Assembly (NCBI RefSeq): GCF_014696065.1
Contig: NZ_JACJPL010000022.1
Location: forward strand, 124,001 to 188,000
Length of the DNA: 64,000 nt
DNA from: Leptolyngbya sp. FACHB-261
Lineage (GTDB): Bacteria; Cyanobacteriota; Cyanobacteriia; FACHB-261
Direction: 5' to 3'
Both the position numbers and the translations under genes were made by a program. The notes under the pieces were generated by a model. It had not been told where the DNA came from. It searched no databases and saw nothing but the letters and a program-made list of their open reading frames with translations. Shown here one piece after another: positions 18,319 to 26,317 of the stretch (positions are counted from its first letter, which is position 1; every line of letters begins with the position of its first letter).

Positions 18319-18522
18319 ATGACTTACGGTAAGTTGGTTCACAGACCAGGCTTGGGGCTCGTCGTACATATCCCCGGTGGTGCAGAAATTACAATCCCTG
18401 ATGTTGAAGCTCAGCTACTAGGGTTGTTGGAAGAACTTCCCTCGCCTCAATCTTCTATCCAGAGTGCCTCTGCAAAACCCTCTCTTCTACCAGTGAACGC
18501 AGTTCAGGCTCAGCCCAGCTAG
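18319..18522 (+). CDS. Small protein of unknown function
   Basis: 67 residues from ATG 18319, chosen because AAAGG lies 10 nt upstream and the region after it looks structured (MTYGKLVHRPGLGLVVHIPG, then EITIPDVEAQLLGLLEELP). The frame extends upstream to ATG 18196, which would give 108 residues. The tail is Ser/Gln/Pro-rich. I do not recognise a family. It may be a short beta-hairpin plus helix cytosolic protein; no signal peptide or membrane segment in the short form. Confidence 0.5.
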   Translation: MTYGKLVHRPGLGLVVHIPGGAEITIPDVEAQLLGLLEELPSPQSSIQSASAKPSLLPVNAVQAQPS

Positions 18523-18556
18523 AGGTTTCCATCAGTCCGGTTTTATGGTCACCATT

Positions 18557-18616
18557 ACAGGCCCTCTCCCCGCCTCTTCCGCCAGTGCTGGTAAAAGAGA
18601 CGAGGTCGGGGCCTGT
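18557..18616. repeat. Long imperfect inverted repeat (22-bp arms)
   Basis: The arm at 18557-18578 (begins ACAGGCCC) pairs with 18595-18616 (ends GGGCCTGT). Counting G-U pairs, most of the 22 positions can pair, with a 16-nt loop. No T-run follows, so it is not a normal terminator. It could be a decayed mobile palindrome or a structured 3' UTR of the small gene before it. Confidence 0.55.
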
Positions 18617-18714
18617 CACATGTGGCTCTTGAGTTACTAAAGTGAACAACATAAAGCAAAATTTCGGATTAAACTCTTGCCTCTGAGCAAGATTAAGTAA
18701 GAAGTAGGTATTAG

Positions 18715-18930
18715 ATGAATATTTATCGGCTTGTTTTTGAGAAGATTGACGGAACCTATAGAGCTTATCAAGTTGCTTGCGCGAATAGCCAAGAAGCCTT
18801 GCTGTACGCAGTGGAACTAGAGGCCAGAGATCACGACTTAGCTGAGCTGAAAGACCATACTCTTCTATCCGAGAGAAACCAAGAGTTTGATCCGTCTGAT
18901 CCAAGAACCCTTAGCTTAGAAGATTTCTGA
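18715..18930 (+). CDS. Small cyanobacterial unknown protein
   Basis: 71 residues, acidic (pI low by inspection), beginning MNIYRLVFEKIDGTYRAYQV and ending DPSDPRTLSLEDF. The short strand-rich start and the helix with NSQEALLYAVELEARDHDL suggest a small globular cytosolic protein. AGG lies 7-8 nt before the ATG. I recognise no function. It stands alone between the long hairpin and the CHRD gene. Confidence 0.6.
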   Translation: MNIYRLVFEKIDGTYRAYQVACANSQEALLYAVELEARDHDLAELKDHTLLSERNQEFDPSDPRTLSLEDF

Positions 18931-19121
18931 GGCTTGCTTATAATGCTTTGACAATTTTGGTAAGCAAGTTTGGCAAGTTCTAACAAGCTCACATGGGTTA
19001 TATTAACTCCTACATAACAAGCCCCTTAGCCGTTTGTAAAGGACTTGCTATGTATAGCGATTAGTGAACCAAGCTGCTTGCGGTCAACATCAAGCCAGTG
19101 TGAAAAGCTCAGTTTGCAGGT

Positions 19122-19709
19122 TTATCCTGCTACTTTGGCGCGCTTCAGCACTGAACCTGCGCTGAATGCCCCTAAGGCTAGCACCGCTAACATTGATGAC
19201 GGTTCAGGGACTGATCTGGTCATTGGGTCCTCAATCTGGCCCCGGATCTCTCCACCAGTCAGGAATGTCGTACCAGGCGCATTGGAGTGGATGTTGAAAT
19301 AGTATTGACCAGCTAAGAAGCGGTTGAAGACCTTACTAGGATCAACCCCAGCGGCGACGACTTCGGCAGAAGTCCAATCCCCTGCAATTCGGCCACTGGT
19401 ACTGCCAATCGGTGGGCTGTCCAAGTCGTGCACAACTGGCCCTGCTTGACCCAGCGGAGCGACGTGAATGTGGGCGAGGGCAAGAGGCCCAGACAGACCA
19501 GAAAAGCTCAGATCGTAACGGAAAGTCCAGGCAGTCGGTTCTCCATCCAGGATCGAGGTGGCTAAGCCAGAAGCCGAGCTGCTATTGGGCGGTACCTGCT
19601 GCTCCCCGCTGAGAGGTGTGGAAAATGTGAACGTTGCAGCATGGGCTGCGATAGGAGACAGCAAGGTCAAGACTGCGCCGAGTAGGGAAGCTGTCCAAAG
19701 TCGTTGCAT
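19122..19709 (-). CDS. CHRD-domain exported protein with PEP-CTERM anchor
   Basis: 195 residues from ATG 19709, chosen over a start 16 codons upstream because AAGGA precedes it and a clean signal peptide then follows (MQRLWTASLLGAVLTLL...AAHA). The mature protein is a CHRD domain, recognised by the opening SGEQQVPPNSSSASGLA and by AHIHVAPLGQAGPV and YYFNIHSNA. The C-terminus is PEP-CTERM: VPEPSS, a hydrophobic helix and basic KRAKV. It is therefore probably exported and sorted to the cell surface by an exosortase system. CHRD proteins have no well-defined enzymatic role. Confidence 0.9.
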   Translation of the reverse strand: MQRLWTASLLGAVLTLLSPIAAHAATFTFSTPLSGEQQVPPNSSSASGLATSILDGEPTAWTFRYDLSFSGLSGPLALAHIHVAPLGQAGPVVHDLDSPPIGSTSGRIAGDWTSAEVVAAGVDPSKVFNRFLAGQYYFNIHSNAPGTTFLTGGEIRGQIEDPMTRSVPEPSSMLAVLALGAFSAGSVLKRAKVAG

Positions 19710-20171
19710 AGAGTTGTCCTTGGGGCCTTTTAAAGAGGGGCTCATACTTAACGGCATTCAAACCGTTGCCTCTTAAAGGGTGGCGAAAGCGATCTAGATT
19801 CACCAGGCTAAGAACTGCTCAGTTTCTGTTCAGCCTGCTCAGTTGGAGAACATGAGTGTCCCAAGTCGTAGTAGAAAGTTGTGGCAGGGAGTTCCGGAAG
19901 CTCTGGCGTTCTGAATGGAAGAGATTTCTCACTATTGTTTACACAACTATTCGCAGAAATATAGAAAGAAAAAAGCAGAAAGAAAAACAATAGAACTTTG
20001 GCATTGAAGTGAGGTGGGGAGGCGAATTCACTGAATTCAAGCTAAGCAGTTTAAGCTCTGCAGTCCTTCCTATGGCAGAGGCTAACACTGGTCTACAGAT
20101 GGACTACCAGACCTCGTATCTCAGCTTATGCTTGTATCAATTGAATCGTTGATAGCAAAAGAGGAAAAACA
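19710..20171. other. Intergenic region between the CHRD and GlsB-like genes
   Basis: About 460 bp between divergent genes, so it should contain both promoters. CTGCTCAGTT occurs at 19815-19824 and again at 19835-19844 (period 20). A TTCCGGAA palindrome lies near 19891. A 60-codon minus ORF here has no supporting features. No boxes could be assigned with confidence. Confidence 0.35.
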
Positions 20172-20426
20172 ATGAATATTTTGTCCTGGATTATTGTTGG
20201 TTTGATTGCTGGTGCTATCGCTAAGGCCATTTATCCTGGTCACCAAGGCGGCGGTATTATTGCAACCATCGTTTTAGGTATTGTCGGTGCATTGATTGGT
20301 GGTTTCGTCGGCAGCGCTCTCTTGGGGATTGCCTTCACAGGCTTCAGCATCCAAGGTCTGTTAGTCGCCATCGTTGGCTCTTGTATCGCTATCTTCCTTT
20401 ACGGTTTGGTAACCCGGACTGCCTAA
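20172..20426 (+). CDS. GlsB/YeaQ/YmgE-family small membrane protein
   Basis: 84-residue inner-membrane protein with three hydrophobic helices rich in Gly (GLIAGAIAKAIYPG, GIIATIVLGIVGALIGGFVG, LLVAIVGSCIAIFLYGLV), the pattern of the 'transglycosylase-associated' family. Members are often induced by general stress; the molecular role is unclear despite the family name. GAGG with ~8-nt spacing precedes the ATG. A strong terminator follows at 20495, so it is a single-gene unit. Confidence 0.88.
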   Translation: MNILSWIIVGLIAGAIAKAIYPGHQGGGIIATIVLGIVGALIGGFVGSALLGIAFTGFSIQGLLVAIVGSCIAIFLYGLVTRTA

Positions 20427-20494
20427 GCCCAAGCTAGGTAGTTCCCCTGAGTAGTCTTGTGAATTGACGGGTATTCTTCCCTGAGTGAGTAAGT

Positions 20495-20526
20495 AACCCC
20501 TGGCACAGCCGGGGGTTTTATTTTGG
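20495..20526 (+). terminator. Intrinsic terminator of the GlsB-like gene
   Basis: AACCCCTGGC pairs with GCCGGGGGTT around ACA, with one T-G pair, followed by TTATTTT. GC-rich stem plus T-run, 70 bp after the stop codon. Confidence 0.85.
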
Positions 20527-20570
20527 GCTTTTTAGTGGTTTGAGAAGCTAGGGCTTTTTCTTTAGTAACC

Positions 20571-20586
20571 TTAGTGAATTAGTGAA
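20571..20586. repeat. 8-bp tandem duplication
   Basis: TTAGTGAA at 20571-20578 is repeated at 20579-20586; just after it TAGGTTAA/TAGGTC shows another 8-bp period. Confidence 0.5.
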
Positions 20587-20610
20587 TAGGTTAATAGGTC
20601 TAGTATCGCC

Positions 20611-20644
20611 AACCAGCCTCACCCTGATTAGAGTGAGGCCGGTT
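20611..20644. terminator. Inverted repeat downstream of dapF
   Basis: AACC-A-GCCTCAC (20611-20622) pairs with GTGAGGC-C-GGTT (20633-20644). It lies 38 bp past the dapF stop. No T-run is present on either strand, so it is a weak terminator or an mRNA-stabilising hairpin. Confidence 0.5.
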
Positions 20645-20681
20645 GAGATTAGCAGAGAGTGAAAGGTCTAGCTTTTAAGAT

Positions 20682-21539
20682 TTAACTCTTGAGGAAGTCA
20701 CTCGCTAATGTCCCAGAAAATACAGCCTGGGCAGGACCGCTCATATGAAGGTGGTTGTCTGCTGCTGACCAGTGGATCAGTAGAGGGCCACCAGGCAGTT
20801 CTACCGTGGCCTGTCGCTCACTGCGGCCATTGAGTACGGCAGCGACCACCGTGGCACAAGCACCAGTCCCACAAGCTAAGGTTGGGCCTGCGCCTCGTTC
20901 CCAGACCCGCATCTTCAGATAATCGGGGCGAACGACCTGCACAAATTCGGTGTTGGTGCGTTGAGGGAATACGGCATGGTGCTCGAATTGCGGCCCAATC
21001 TCAGCTAGGGAAATCGCATCGACATCTTCCACAAATGTGATGCAGTGGGGGTTTCCCATGTTCACACAGGTCACTTGCCAGGTTTGTCCTGCGACCTCTA
21101 GCGGCAGATTAACCACCTTCTCGGAGGCCAAAGTGGTTGGAATCTCAGTGGCTAGGAGGCGTGGCTCTCCCATATCCACAGTCACCTGACCATCCGCCGT
21201 CAACTCAGGCACAATCAGGCCGCCCAGCGTGTGGATGCGGTAGCGTCCTTGCTCCGCCTCGGCCCCCAACTCGTGCAGGAACTTGGCCAGGCAGCGAATG
21301 CCATTGCCACACATCTCGGGCTCGGAACCATCGCTGTTGTAGATCCGCATGCTGTAGTCTGCGCCCTCTTGAGCTGGCAGCGCAAAAATTACACCATCGG
21401 CCCCTACACCAAAATTGCGATCACACACCTGAACTGCTTGTTCAGGCGTTAGCACCGGCTCCGGGCTGTGCCGATTGTCGATCATCACAAAGTCGTTGCC
21501 GAGGCCGTGATATTTCGTGAATGCAACAGTTGGAGCCAT
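20682..21539 (-). CDS. dapF: Diaminopimelate epimerase
   Basis: Converts LL- to meso-diaminopimelate for lysine and peptidoglycan synthesis; cytosolic and PLP-independent. Both catalytic cysteine motifs are present, EMCGNGIRC (residues ~76-84) and LACGTGAC near residue 220. The N-terminal [12 protein letters not shown] is the family hallmark. 285 residues is normal. It lies 57 bp downstream of the aldehyde dehydrogenase gene on the same strand; an AT-rich hairpin (AATGATT / AATCATT, 21563-21580) sits between them, so cotranscription is uncertain. Confidence 0.96.
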   Translation of the reverse strand: MAPTVAFTKYHGLGNDFVMIDNRHSPEPVLTPEQAVQVCDRNFGVGADGVIFALPAQEGADYSMRIYNSDGSEPEMCGNGIRCLAKFLHELGAEAEQGRYRIHTLGGLIVPELTADGQVTVDMGEPRLLATEIPTTLASEKVVNLPLEVAGQTWQVTCVNMGNPHCITFVEDVDAISLAEIGPQFEHHAVFPQRTNTEFVQVVRPDYLKMRVWERGAGPTLACGTGACATVVAAVLNGRSERQATVELPGGPLLIHWSAADNHLHMSGPAQAVFSGTLASDFLKS

Positions 21540-21591
21540 AGGGCAATGGGTTCGCAGTTTCTAATGATTTTCCAATCATTTTAGGGCCCGT

Positions 21592-21616
21592 TAAAGCTAG
21601 GGCGAGCTAAAGCTAG
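21592..21616. repeat. Direct repeat TAAAGCTAG at a stop codon
   Basis: TAAAGCTAG at 21592-21600 and 21608-21616 (period 16). The stop codon of the aldehyde dehydrogenase (21597-21599) is inside the first copy. Confidence 0.6.
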
Positions 21617-23051
21617 AAGCTGCAATTTGCACCGCCTGCTCATCGGTGACAAAACGAATGAATTCCCGTCCACCTGGCTTGCCGTTACCCGACTCACCCA
21701 AGCCGCCAAAGGGCAAGGTTGAGGGCGAGAAGGTGGTTGCTAGGTTGGCATAGACGTTACCCACCTGGAGGCAATCCGCCAGTGCCTCAAACTGCGCCTG
21801 AGAACGGGTAAAGATTGAGGTCGTCAGGCCAAAAGGCGTGGAGTTGTGAACTGCCAAAGCATCTTCTAGATCCTCCACGATGAACACCTCCACTAGGGGT
21901 GCGAAGGCTTCTTGGCAGTGCAGAGCTGAGGCTAAGCCAACGGCACGCTCCTGCCAGAGCATCACGCCCGGTCGCACATAGTACCCTGGCTTGCCATTGA
22001 CCTCAGGCTCTACCGCGCCAGGCAGCAGCCACTGTCCGCCGGTTTGCGCCAGGAGCCGTTGAAAGCGCTCAACGGCTGTCTGATTGATCAACGGTCCTAG
22101 TGTGGTTTCAATGTTCAGTGGATCGCCAGGTTGATAGTGAGCCAAGGCCGCCAAAAACAGCTCCAAGAAGGGCTCTGCAACTTGCCGCTGGACTAGCACT
22201 CGACTGGTGGCGTTACAGCGCTGGCCTGCGGTGAGGCAAGCACCTTCAGCAGCGGCTTTAGCTGCTGCACTGAGATCAGCATCAGCACAGACAATCAAGG
22301 CGTTTTTGCCGCCCAACTCGAGGGCCAGATCTTTAGAGAAATCAGCGGCCAACGCCTGTGCCAATGACCGTCCCACTGGAACCGAGCCAGTGAAGCTAAC
22401 TGCCCGAATTTTGGGGTGCAAACACAGCGCTTCTCCCTCAGGCGCGCCACCCTGCACCAGACCAAATACGCCCTCGGGCAAGCTGGCTTGGATGAGCTGG
22501 CTGTATTGAGCGGCAACATTGGCAGCCAGCGGCGATGGCTTAAACACAACGGGGTTACCGGCCAGCAGATGCGCAACGGCAGCACCGTGGGGTAGGTGCA
22601 ACGGAAAATTGAAGGGTCCCACAATTGCTGCTGGACCTTTGGACCGACGACGAACCTGAGCTGGATGGGGGCCATCCGTCACTGCACGCGGCGGCAGATA
22701 GCGCTCGGCATCAGCAATCGTCAGGTCAATTTTGGCAATGACTGCTCCGACCTCCCCCTTCGCTTCGCGCAAAGGTTTGCCAGTTTCCAGGGCGATGCCA
22801 TAGGCCAACGAATCTTGAGCATTCACTAGGGCGCTTTGCGCTTTACGCAAGCAGGCTACTCTGTCGGCAAGGGGCTGTTTCGCCCAGTCTGGCGCTGCCT
22901 GCACTGCTCTTTTCACGACTGGCTCTACGGCTGTGGCTGCGACTTCAGCCAGTTCGACGCGAAGATCACCAGGACTGCGGTTGACCCACGAGGTGATCGG
23001 TTGATTGGTCTCCTGATTTGTCGCCTGATTCGTGGCTTGATTCATTGCCAT
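21597..23051 (-). CDS. Aldehyde dehydrogenase, AstD-like
   Basis: NAD(P)-dependent aldehyde dehydrogenase of 484 residues. The catalytic cysteine is in TAGQRCNATSR, the general-base glutamate in LALELGGKNA, and the cofactor region includes GPFNFPLHLPHG. The layout is closest to succinylglutamate-semialdehyde dehydrogenase (AstD). No other arginine-succinyltransferase pathway gene is nearby, so the true substrate may differ. The first 16 residues are a repetitive NQATNQATNQETNQ made by 12-bp DNA repeats and are probably not structural. Confidence 0.88.
   Translation of the reverse strand: MAMNQATNQATNQETNQPITSWVNRSPGDLRVELAEVAATAVEPVVKRAVQAAPDWAKQPLADRVACLRKAQSALVNAQDSLAYGIALETGKPLREAKGEVGAVIAKIDLTIADAERYLPPRAVTDGPHPAQVRRRSKGPAAIVGPFNFPLHLPHGAAVAHLLAGNPVVFKPSPLAANVAAQYSQLIQASLPEGVFGLVQGGAPEGEALCLHPKIRAVSFTGSVPVGRSLAQALAADFSKDLALELGGKNALIVCADADLSAAAKAAAEGACLTAGQRCNATSRVLVQRQVAEPFLELFLAALAHYQPGDPLNIETTLGPLINQTAVERFQRLLAQTGGQWLLPGAVEPEVNGKPGYYVRPGVMLWQERAVGLASALHCQEAFAPLVEVFIVEDLEDALAVHNSTPFGLTTSIFTRSQAQFEALADCLQVGNVYANLATTFSPSTLPFGGLGESGNGKPGGREFIRFVTDEQAVQIAASSFSSP
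23007..23051 (-). repeat. 12-bp coding repeats at the start of the aldehyde dehydrogenase
   Basis: Read on the minus strand, AATCAAGCCACG, AATCAGGCGACA and AATCAGGAGACC follow each other, coding NQAT-NQAT-NQET. The copies differ mainly at third positions, so the repeat is old or selected at protein level. Confidence 0.6.
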
Positions 23052-23140
23052 CCTGGTACCGATACCCCTGCTGTTACCTCTGCTTTTCAGTATCGCTATT
23101 GCTAGGAGGGAACGGAGCTGGACTTGCTGGTGTCGGCAAT

Positions 23141-23172
23141 TGTTACAGGTTGTACTTGTTACAGGTTGTACT
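23141..23172. repeat. Exact 16-bp tandem duplication upstream of the P450 gene
   Basis: TGTTACAGGTTGTACT at 23141-23156 is repeated without a gap at 23157-23172, 63 bp before the P450 start. Each copy contains GTTACAGGTTGTAC, which fits the loose GT-N10-AC form of an NtcA-type half-palindrome but not GTA-N8-TAC. It could be an operator pair or a slippage product. Confidence 0.75.
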
Positions 23173-23234
23173 GCCTGGTGCTGAGCAGCACTGCGCTTCG
23201 GGTTTCAATCCAGTAGCTCAGTTGGGGAGGCAAG

Positions 23235-24665
23235 ATGAGAAAGCATTCCGAAGAGACTCGCCCCATGAAGCTGCCTGACGGTCCCAAAACGCCCCCTTTT
23301 TTGCAGACGATCGAGTGGATTGCCCGTCCTCTGGAGTATCTGGACGAGCGTGCTCAGCGTTACGGCGACCCTTTTAGAGTGCTCAGTCCCCACTGGCCTC
23401 CTATCCTCTACTTCAGTAACCCGGCGGCACTGCAAGAGATCTTAGGCAGCGAGACGGAACGCTCCGAGCGTTTCGATACCAGCAAGGGCAACCTGGTGCT
23501 CAAACCGGTGGTTGGTGAGCAATCCCTGACTTTGCTGGAGGGCGAGCGACATCTGCGCCAGCGACGGTTGCTGATGCCCCCCTTTCACGGCGAACGCATG
23601 CGCGCTTATGGTGAGCTGATTTGCGCAATCACAACCGAAGTGATGAGCCAGTGCGCTCTAGGGCAGCCTTTTACGGTTCGTTCTGTAACTCAAGATATTT
23701 CCCTCAAGGTTATTCTCAGCACCGTCTTTGGCTTGTGCGAGGGAGCCCGTTACGAACAGTTACGACAGTTGCTCAGCCAATTGGTGGATGGCTTTGCTTC
23801 TCCGCTGGGTTCAGCAGTGCTCTTTTATCGCTCGCTACAGCAAGATTTAGGGGCCTGGAGCCCTTGGGGGCGCTTCTTGCGCCGCAGGCAAGCAATCGAC
23901 CAGTTGCTCTACGCTGAAATCGCTGAACGCCGGGCTCAAAGTCACACCCAGAGCCAGAGCGAGCGTGAGGATATCTTGGCGTTGCTGCTGGCTGCGCGGG
24001 ACGAAACGGGGCAGCCCCTGAGCGATGTCGAGTTGCGCGACGAGTTAGTCACCCTGCTATTCGCGGGACATGAAACCACAGCTTCAGCCTTGGCCTGGGC
24101 ACTGTACTGGATTGACTACCTGCCTGAGGTGCGGGACAAACTGCTAGTCGAACTGGATACCCTGGGCCCTAACGCTGAGCCCAATGCAATTGCCCGCTTG
24201 CCCTACTTGAGTGCTGTTTGCCAGGAAACCCTGCGCATCTACCCGATTGCGCTGAATGCCTTTCCCCGAATTGTGAAACGGCCCATGGAGTTGATGGGCT
24301 ATCACCTGGAACCCGGCACGGTTTTGATCGCCTCGATCTACTTAGCCCACCAGCGACCGGACACCTACCCTGAGCCCAAACAGTTCAAGCCAGAGCGCTT
24401 CCTGGAACGGCAGTTTTCACCCTATGAGTACCTACCGTTTGGTGGCGGCAATCGTCGCTGTATTGGTTTAGCCTTCGCTCAATTTGAGATGAAGCTGGTA
24501 CTAGCGACGATGTTGTCGCAATGGCAGTTGTCACTGGTTCAACACCAGCCACTGAGGCCCGTGCGTCGAGGCGTGACACTGGCGCCCCCAAGCAGCCTGC
24601 AAATGGTCGTGAAGGGAAAACGTCCCCACTTGAAAAGCGAGCAACCAGAAGTGAGCAAGAAGTGA
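23235..24665 (+). CDS. Cytochrome P450, CYP110-like
   Basis: Heme monooxygenase of 476 residues with no membrane anchor. The I-helix oxygen-activation motif is AGHET (277-281), the K-helix ExxR is in CQETLRIYP, and the heme-ligand Cys409 is in FGGGNRRCIG. The opening KLPDGPKTPPFLQTIEWI resembles the cyanobacterial CYP110 family, which oxidises fatty acids, alkanes or terpenoids; the substrate here is unknown. GGGGAGG lies 4 nt before ATG 23235. The stop codon lies inside the second copy of an 11-bp duplication, so the last residues are recent. Confidence 0.93.
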   Translation: MRKHSEETRPMKLPDGPKTPPFLQTIEWIARPLEYLDERAQRYGDPFRVLSPHWPPILYFSNPAALQEILGSETERSERFDTSKGNLVLKPVVGEQSLTLLEGERHLRQRRLLMPPFHGERMRAYGELICAITTEVMSQCALGQPFTVRSVTQDISLKVILSTVFGLCEGARYEQLRQLLSQLVDGFASPLGSAVLFYRSLQQDLGAWSPWGRFLRRRQAIDQLLYAEIAERRAQSHTQSQSEREDILALLLAARDETGQPLSDVELRDELVTLLFAGHETTASALAWALYWIDYLPEVRDKLLVELDTLGPNAEPNAIARLPYLSAVCQETLRIYPIALNAFPRIVKRPMELMGYHLEPGTVLIASIYLAHQRPDTYPEPKQFKPERFLERQFSPYEYLPFGGGNRRCIGLAFAQFEMKLVLATMLSQWQLSLVQHQPLRPVRRGVTLAPPSSLQMVVKGKRPHLKSEQPEVSKK

Positions 24666-24668
24666 GCA
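24647..24668. repeat. Exact 11-bp tandem duplication containing the P450 stop codon
   Basis: AGAAGTGAGCA at 24647-24657 is repeated at 24658-24668. The first copy is read as E-V-S; in the second the frame shifts so that its TGA is the stop (24663-24665). With one copy the protein would end a few codons later (...PEVSRL). Confidence 0.8.
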
Positions 24669-24769
24669 GGCTTTGACCTGGGCAAGGCACTGAGTGGTAA
24701 GCCAGTTTGGAGCCCAAGCTGGTGCATCGGATGACTCACGCAATTCTAAACGGGACGTAGGAGAAGCCT

Positions 24770-25258
24770 ATGCAACTTCAAGATAGAACCTTAAAAATCA
24801 ACATTGGCATTGACGAAGTGGCAAGGCGAGAAATTGCTTATGGGCTATCTCATCTGCTTGCAGACAGCTATTCTCTTTACCTCAAGACCCATTGTTTTCA
24901 TTGGAACGTTACTGGGCCTCAGTTTCAAATCTTACAATTTATGTTTGAACAGCAATATGCTGAACTCGCTACAGCGATTGAGATGATTGCTGAGCGGATC
25001 AGGATTCTAGGTTTTCCTGCCCCAGGAACCTATACCGAATTTTCTCAGCTCACTTCTGTCGCAGAAACCTTAGGAGTTCCTGACTCGGAGAACATGATTC
25101 GTTTGATCGTGGCTGGCCAAGAAGCTGTTGCCAGAACGGTCCGTGCGCTTCTGGTCAAGGCGCGGCAAGTTAACGATGAAGGCACTGCGAATCTCTTAGC
25201 ACAACGGCTTCAGGTTCACGAGAAGACAGCTTGGATGATGCGAAGCTTGCTGGAGTAG
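24770..25258 (+). CDS. dps: Dps-family ferritin-like protein
   Basis: Iron-storing, DNA-protecting mini-ferritin (162 residues) that oxidises Fe(II) with hydrogen peroxide and forms dodecamers. Ferroxidase ligands are visible at the subunit interface: HCFHWNVTGPQF in helix A, and EQQYAELATAIEMIAERIR in helix B. AGGAG lies about 8 nt before the ATG. Monocistronic by context, since it follows the P450 by 104 bp and a convergent gene follows. Probably induced by oxidative stress or starvation. Confidence 0.94.
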   Translation: MQLQDRTLKINIGIDEVARREIAYGLSHLLADSYSLYLKTHCFHWNVTGPQFQILQFMFEQQYAELATAIEMIAERIRILGFPAPGTYTEFSQLTSVAETLGVPDSENMIRLIVAGQEAVARTVRALLVKARQVNDEGTANLLAQRLQVHEKTAWMMRSLLE

Positions 25259-25356
25259 CGATTTCTTAGTTTTACATGCAAGGTAGTTTTTAGATGCAAG
25301 TTGGGTTCTAAATTAGGCAATAGAAATCACTAGAATTTAGGTTGATTAAGCCCGAG

Positions 25357-26283
25357 CTAATGAGGCCCGAAAACCTCAGCGCAAGCCTCAAAAGTGTTCA
25401 CATGCACTTGAACGACCTGGGTAATATCTGGGGTATAACCACCGGCCAACACCCAGGCAATAGGGATGTGGTGTTCATGGGCAAATTCAAACACCAATTG
25501 ATCGCGAGCGCGTAAATCAGCGTGGTCCAGATTGAGCGGAGAATAGGGATCGGCTTTGAAAGGATCGGCTCCAGCTTGATACAACAACAAATCGGGTTTG
25601 CCTTCGCTCAGCAGCAGAGGTAAGGCACGACTCAACACGGTTTGTAAGTCTTGACCCGTAGCGCCAGCAGACAAAGCAAAAGAGCGATGATTGACACCGT
25701 CAGCATGCTGCTTGATTGACACATCTTTGTAGGCGGTGTTGTTGTTGTAATCATTGCCGTAGATTGACAGGGCAAAGAAGCCAGGGCGATTTTGCACCAG
25801 TGAAGCAGTGCCATTGCCGTAGTGCAAATCGAGATCCAAAATGGCAGCTCGCTGAATTAGTCCCTGAGCGCGCAAGGCTTCAAGCGCCACAATCAGACCA
25901 TTGAAGGTACAAAAGCCCTCCCCATGATCAGCGTGAGCATGGTGAAAGCCACTGCCTAAGCAAGCAGACACGCCATCCTGCAGTGCCTGACGCGCCGCTG
26001 CTAGGCAGCCGCCATTGGTGAGGCAAACCGAGGGAAAGAGCGCCGCCGACCAGGGAAATTTTTGCGACTCAGCCAAAGCTCTTGGTTCACCCGTGCGAAT
26101 AGCAGCGATGTATTCAGCAGTATGGACGCGCAACAAATCGGCTTCTGAAACTGGCTCTGGTTCCAGCAAGCGAGCCTCTGGGCGATGGCGGATAGCCTCG
26201 GCAACCAGGGCAAATTTGCGCATGGGCATGATGTGTTGCCCGATCGGAGCCGCAAAGCCAGGATGATGAAAGACGGTAATCAC
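25357..26283 (-). CDS. Histone-deacetylase-superfamily protein
   Basis: Zinc-dependent deacetylase/amidohydrolase of the arginase-deacetylase fold, 308 residues. Active-site segments are GFHHAHADHGEGFCTFN (catalytic His pair), LDLDLHYGNGT (zinc ligands Asp and His) and YQAGADPFKADP (third zinc Asp). Bacterial members act on acetyl-lysine in enzymes such as acetyl-CoA synthetase or on acetylpolyamines. It starts with GTG 26283, only 34 bp from the divergent helicase gene, so the two share a very compact promoter region. Confidence 0.92.
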   Translation of the reverse strand: MITVFHHPGFAAPIGQHIMPMRKFALVAEAIRHRPEARLLEPEPVSEADLLRVHTAEYIAAIRTGEPRALAESQKFPWSAALFPSVCLTNGGCLAAARQALQDGVSACLGSGFHHAHADHGEGFCTFNGLIVALEALRAQGLIQRAAILDLDLHYGNGTASLVQNRPGFFALSIYGNDYNNNTAYKDVSIKQHADGVNHRSFALSAGATGQDLQTVLSRALPLLLSEGKPDLLLYQAGADPFKADPYSPLNLDHADLRARDQLVFEFAHEHHIPIAWVLAGGYTPDITQVVQVHVNTFEACAEVFGPH

Positions 26284-26317
26284 AGCAAGGACAGGCCCGT
26301 GAGATCCACAGGCTTGT

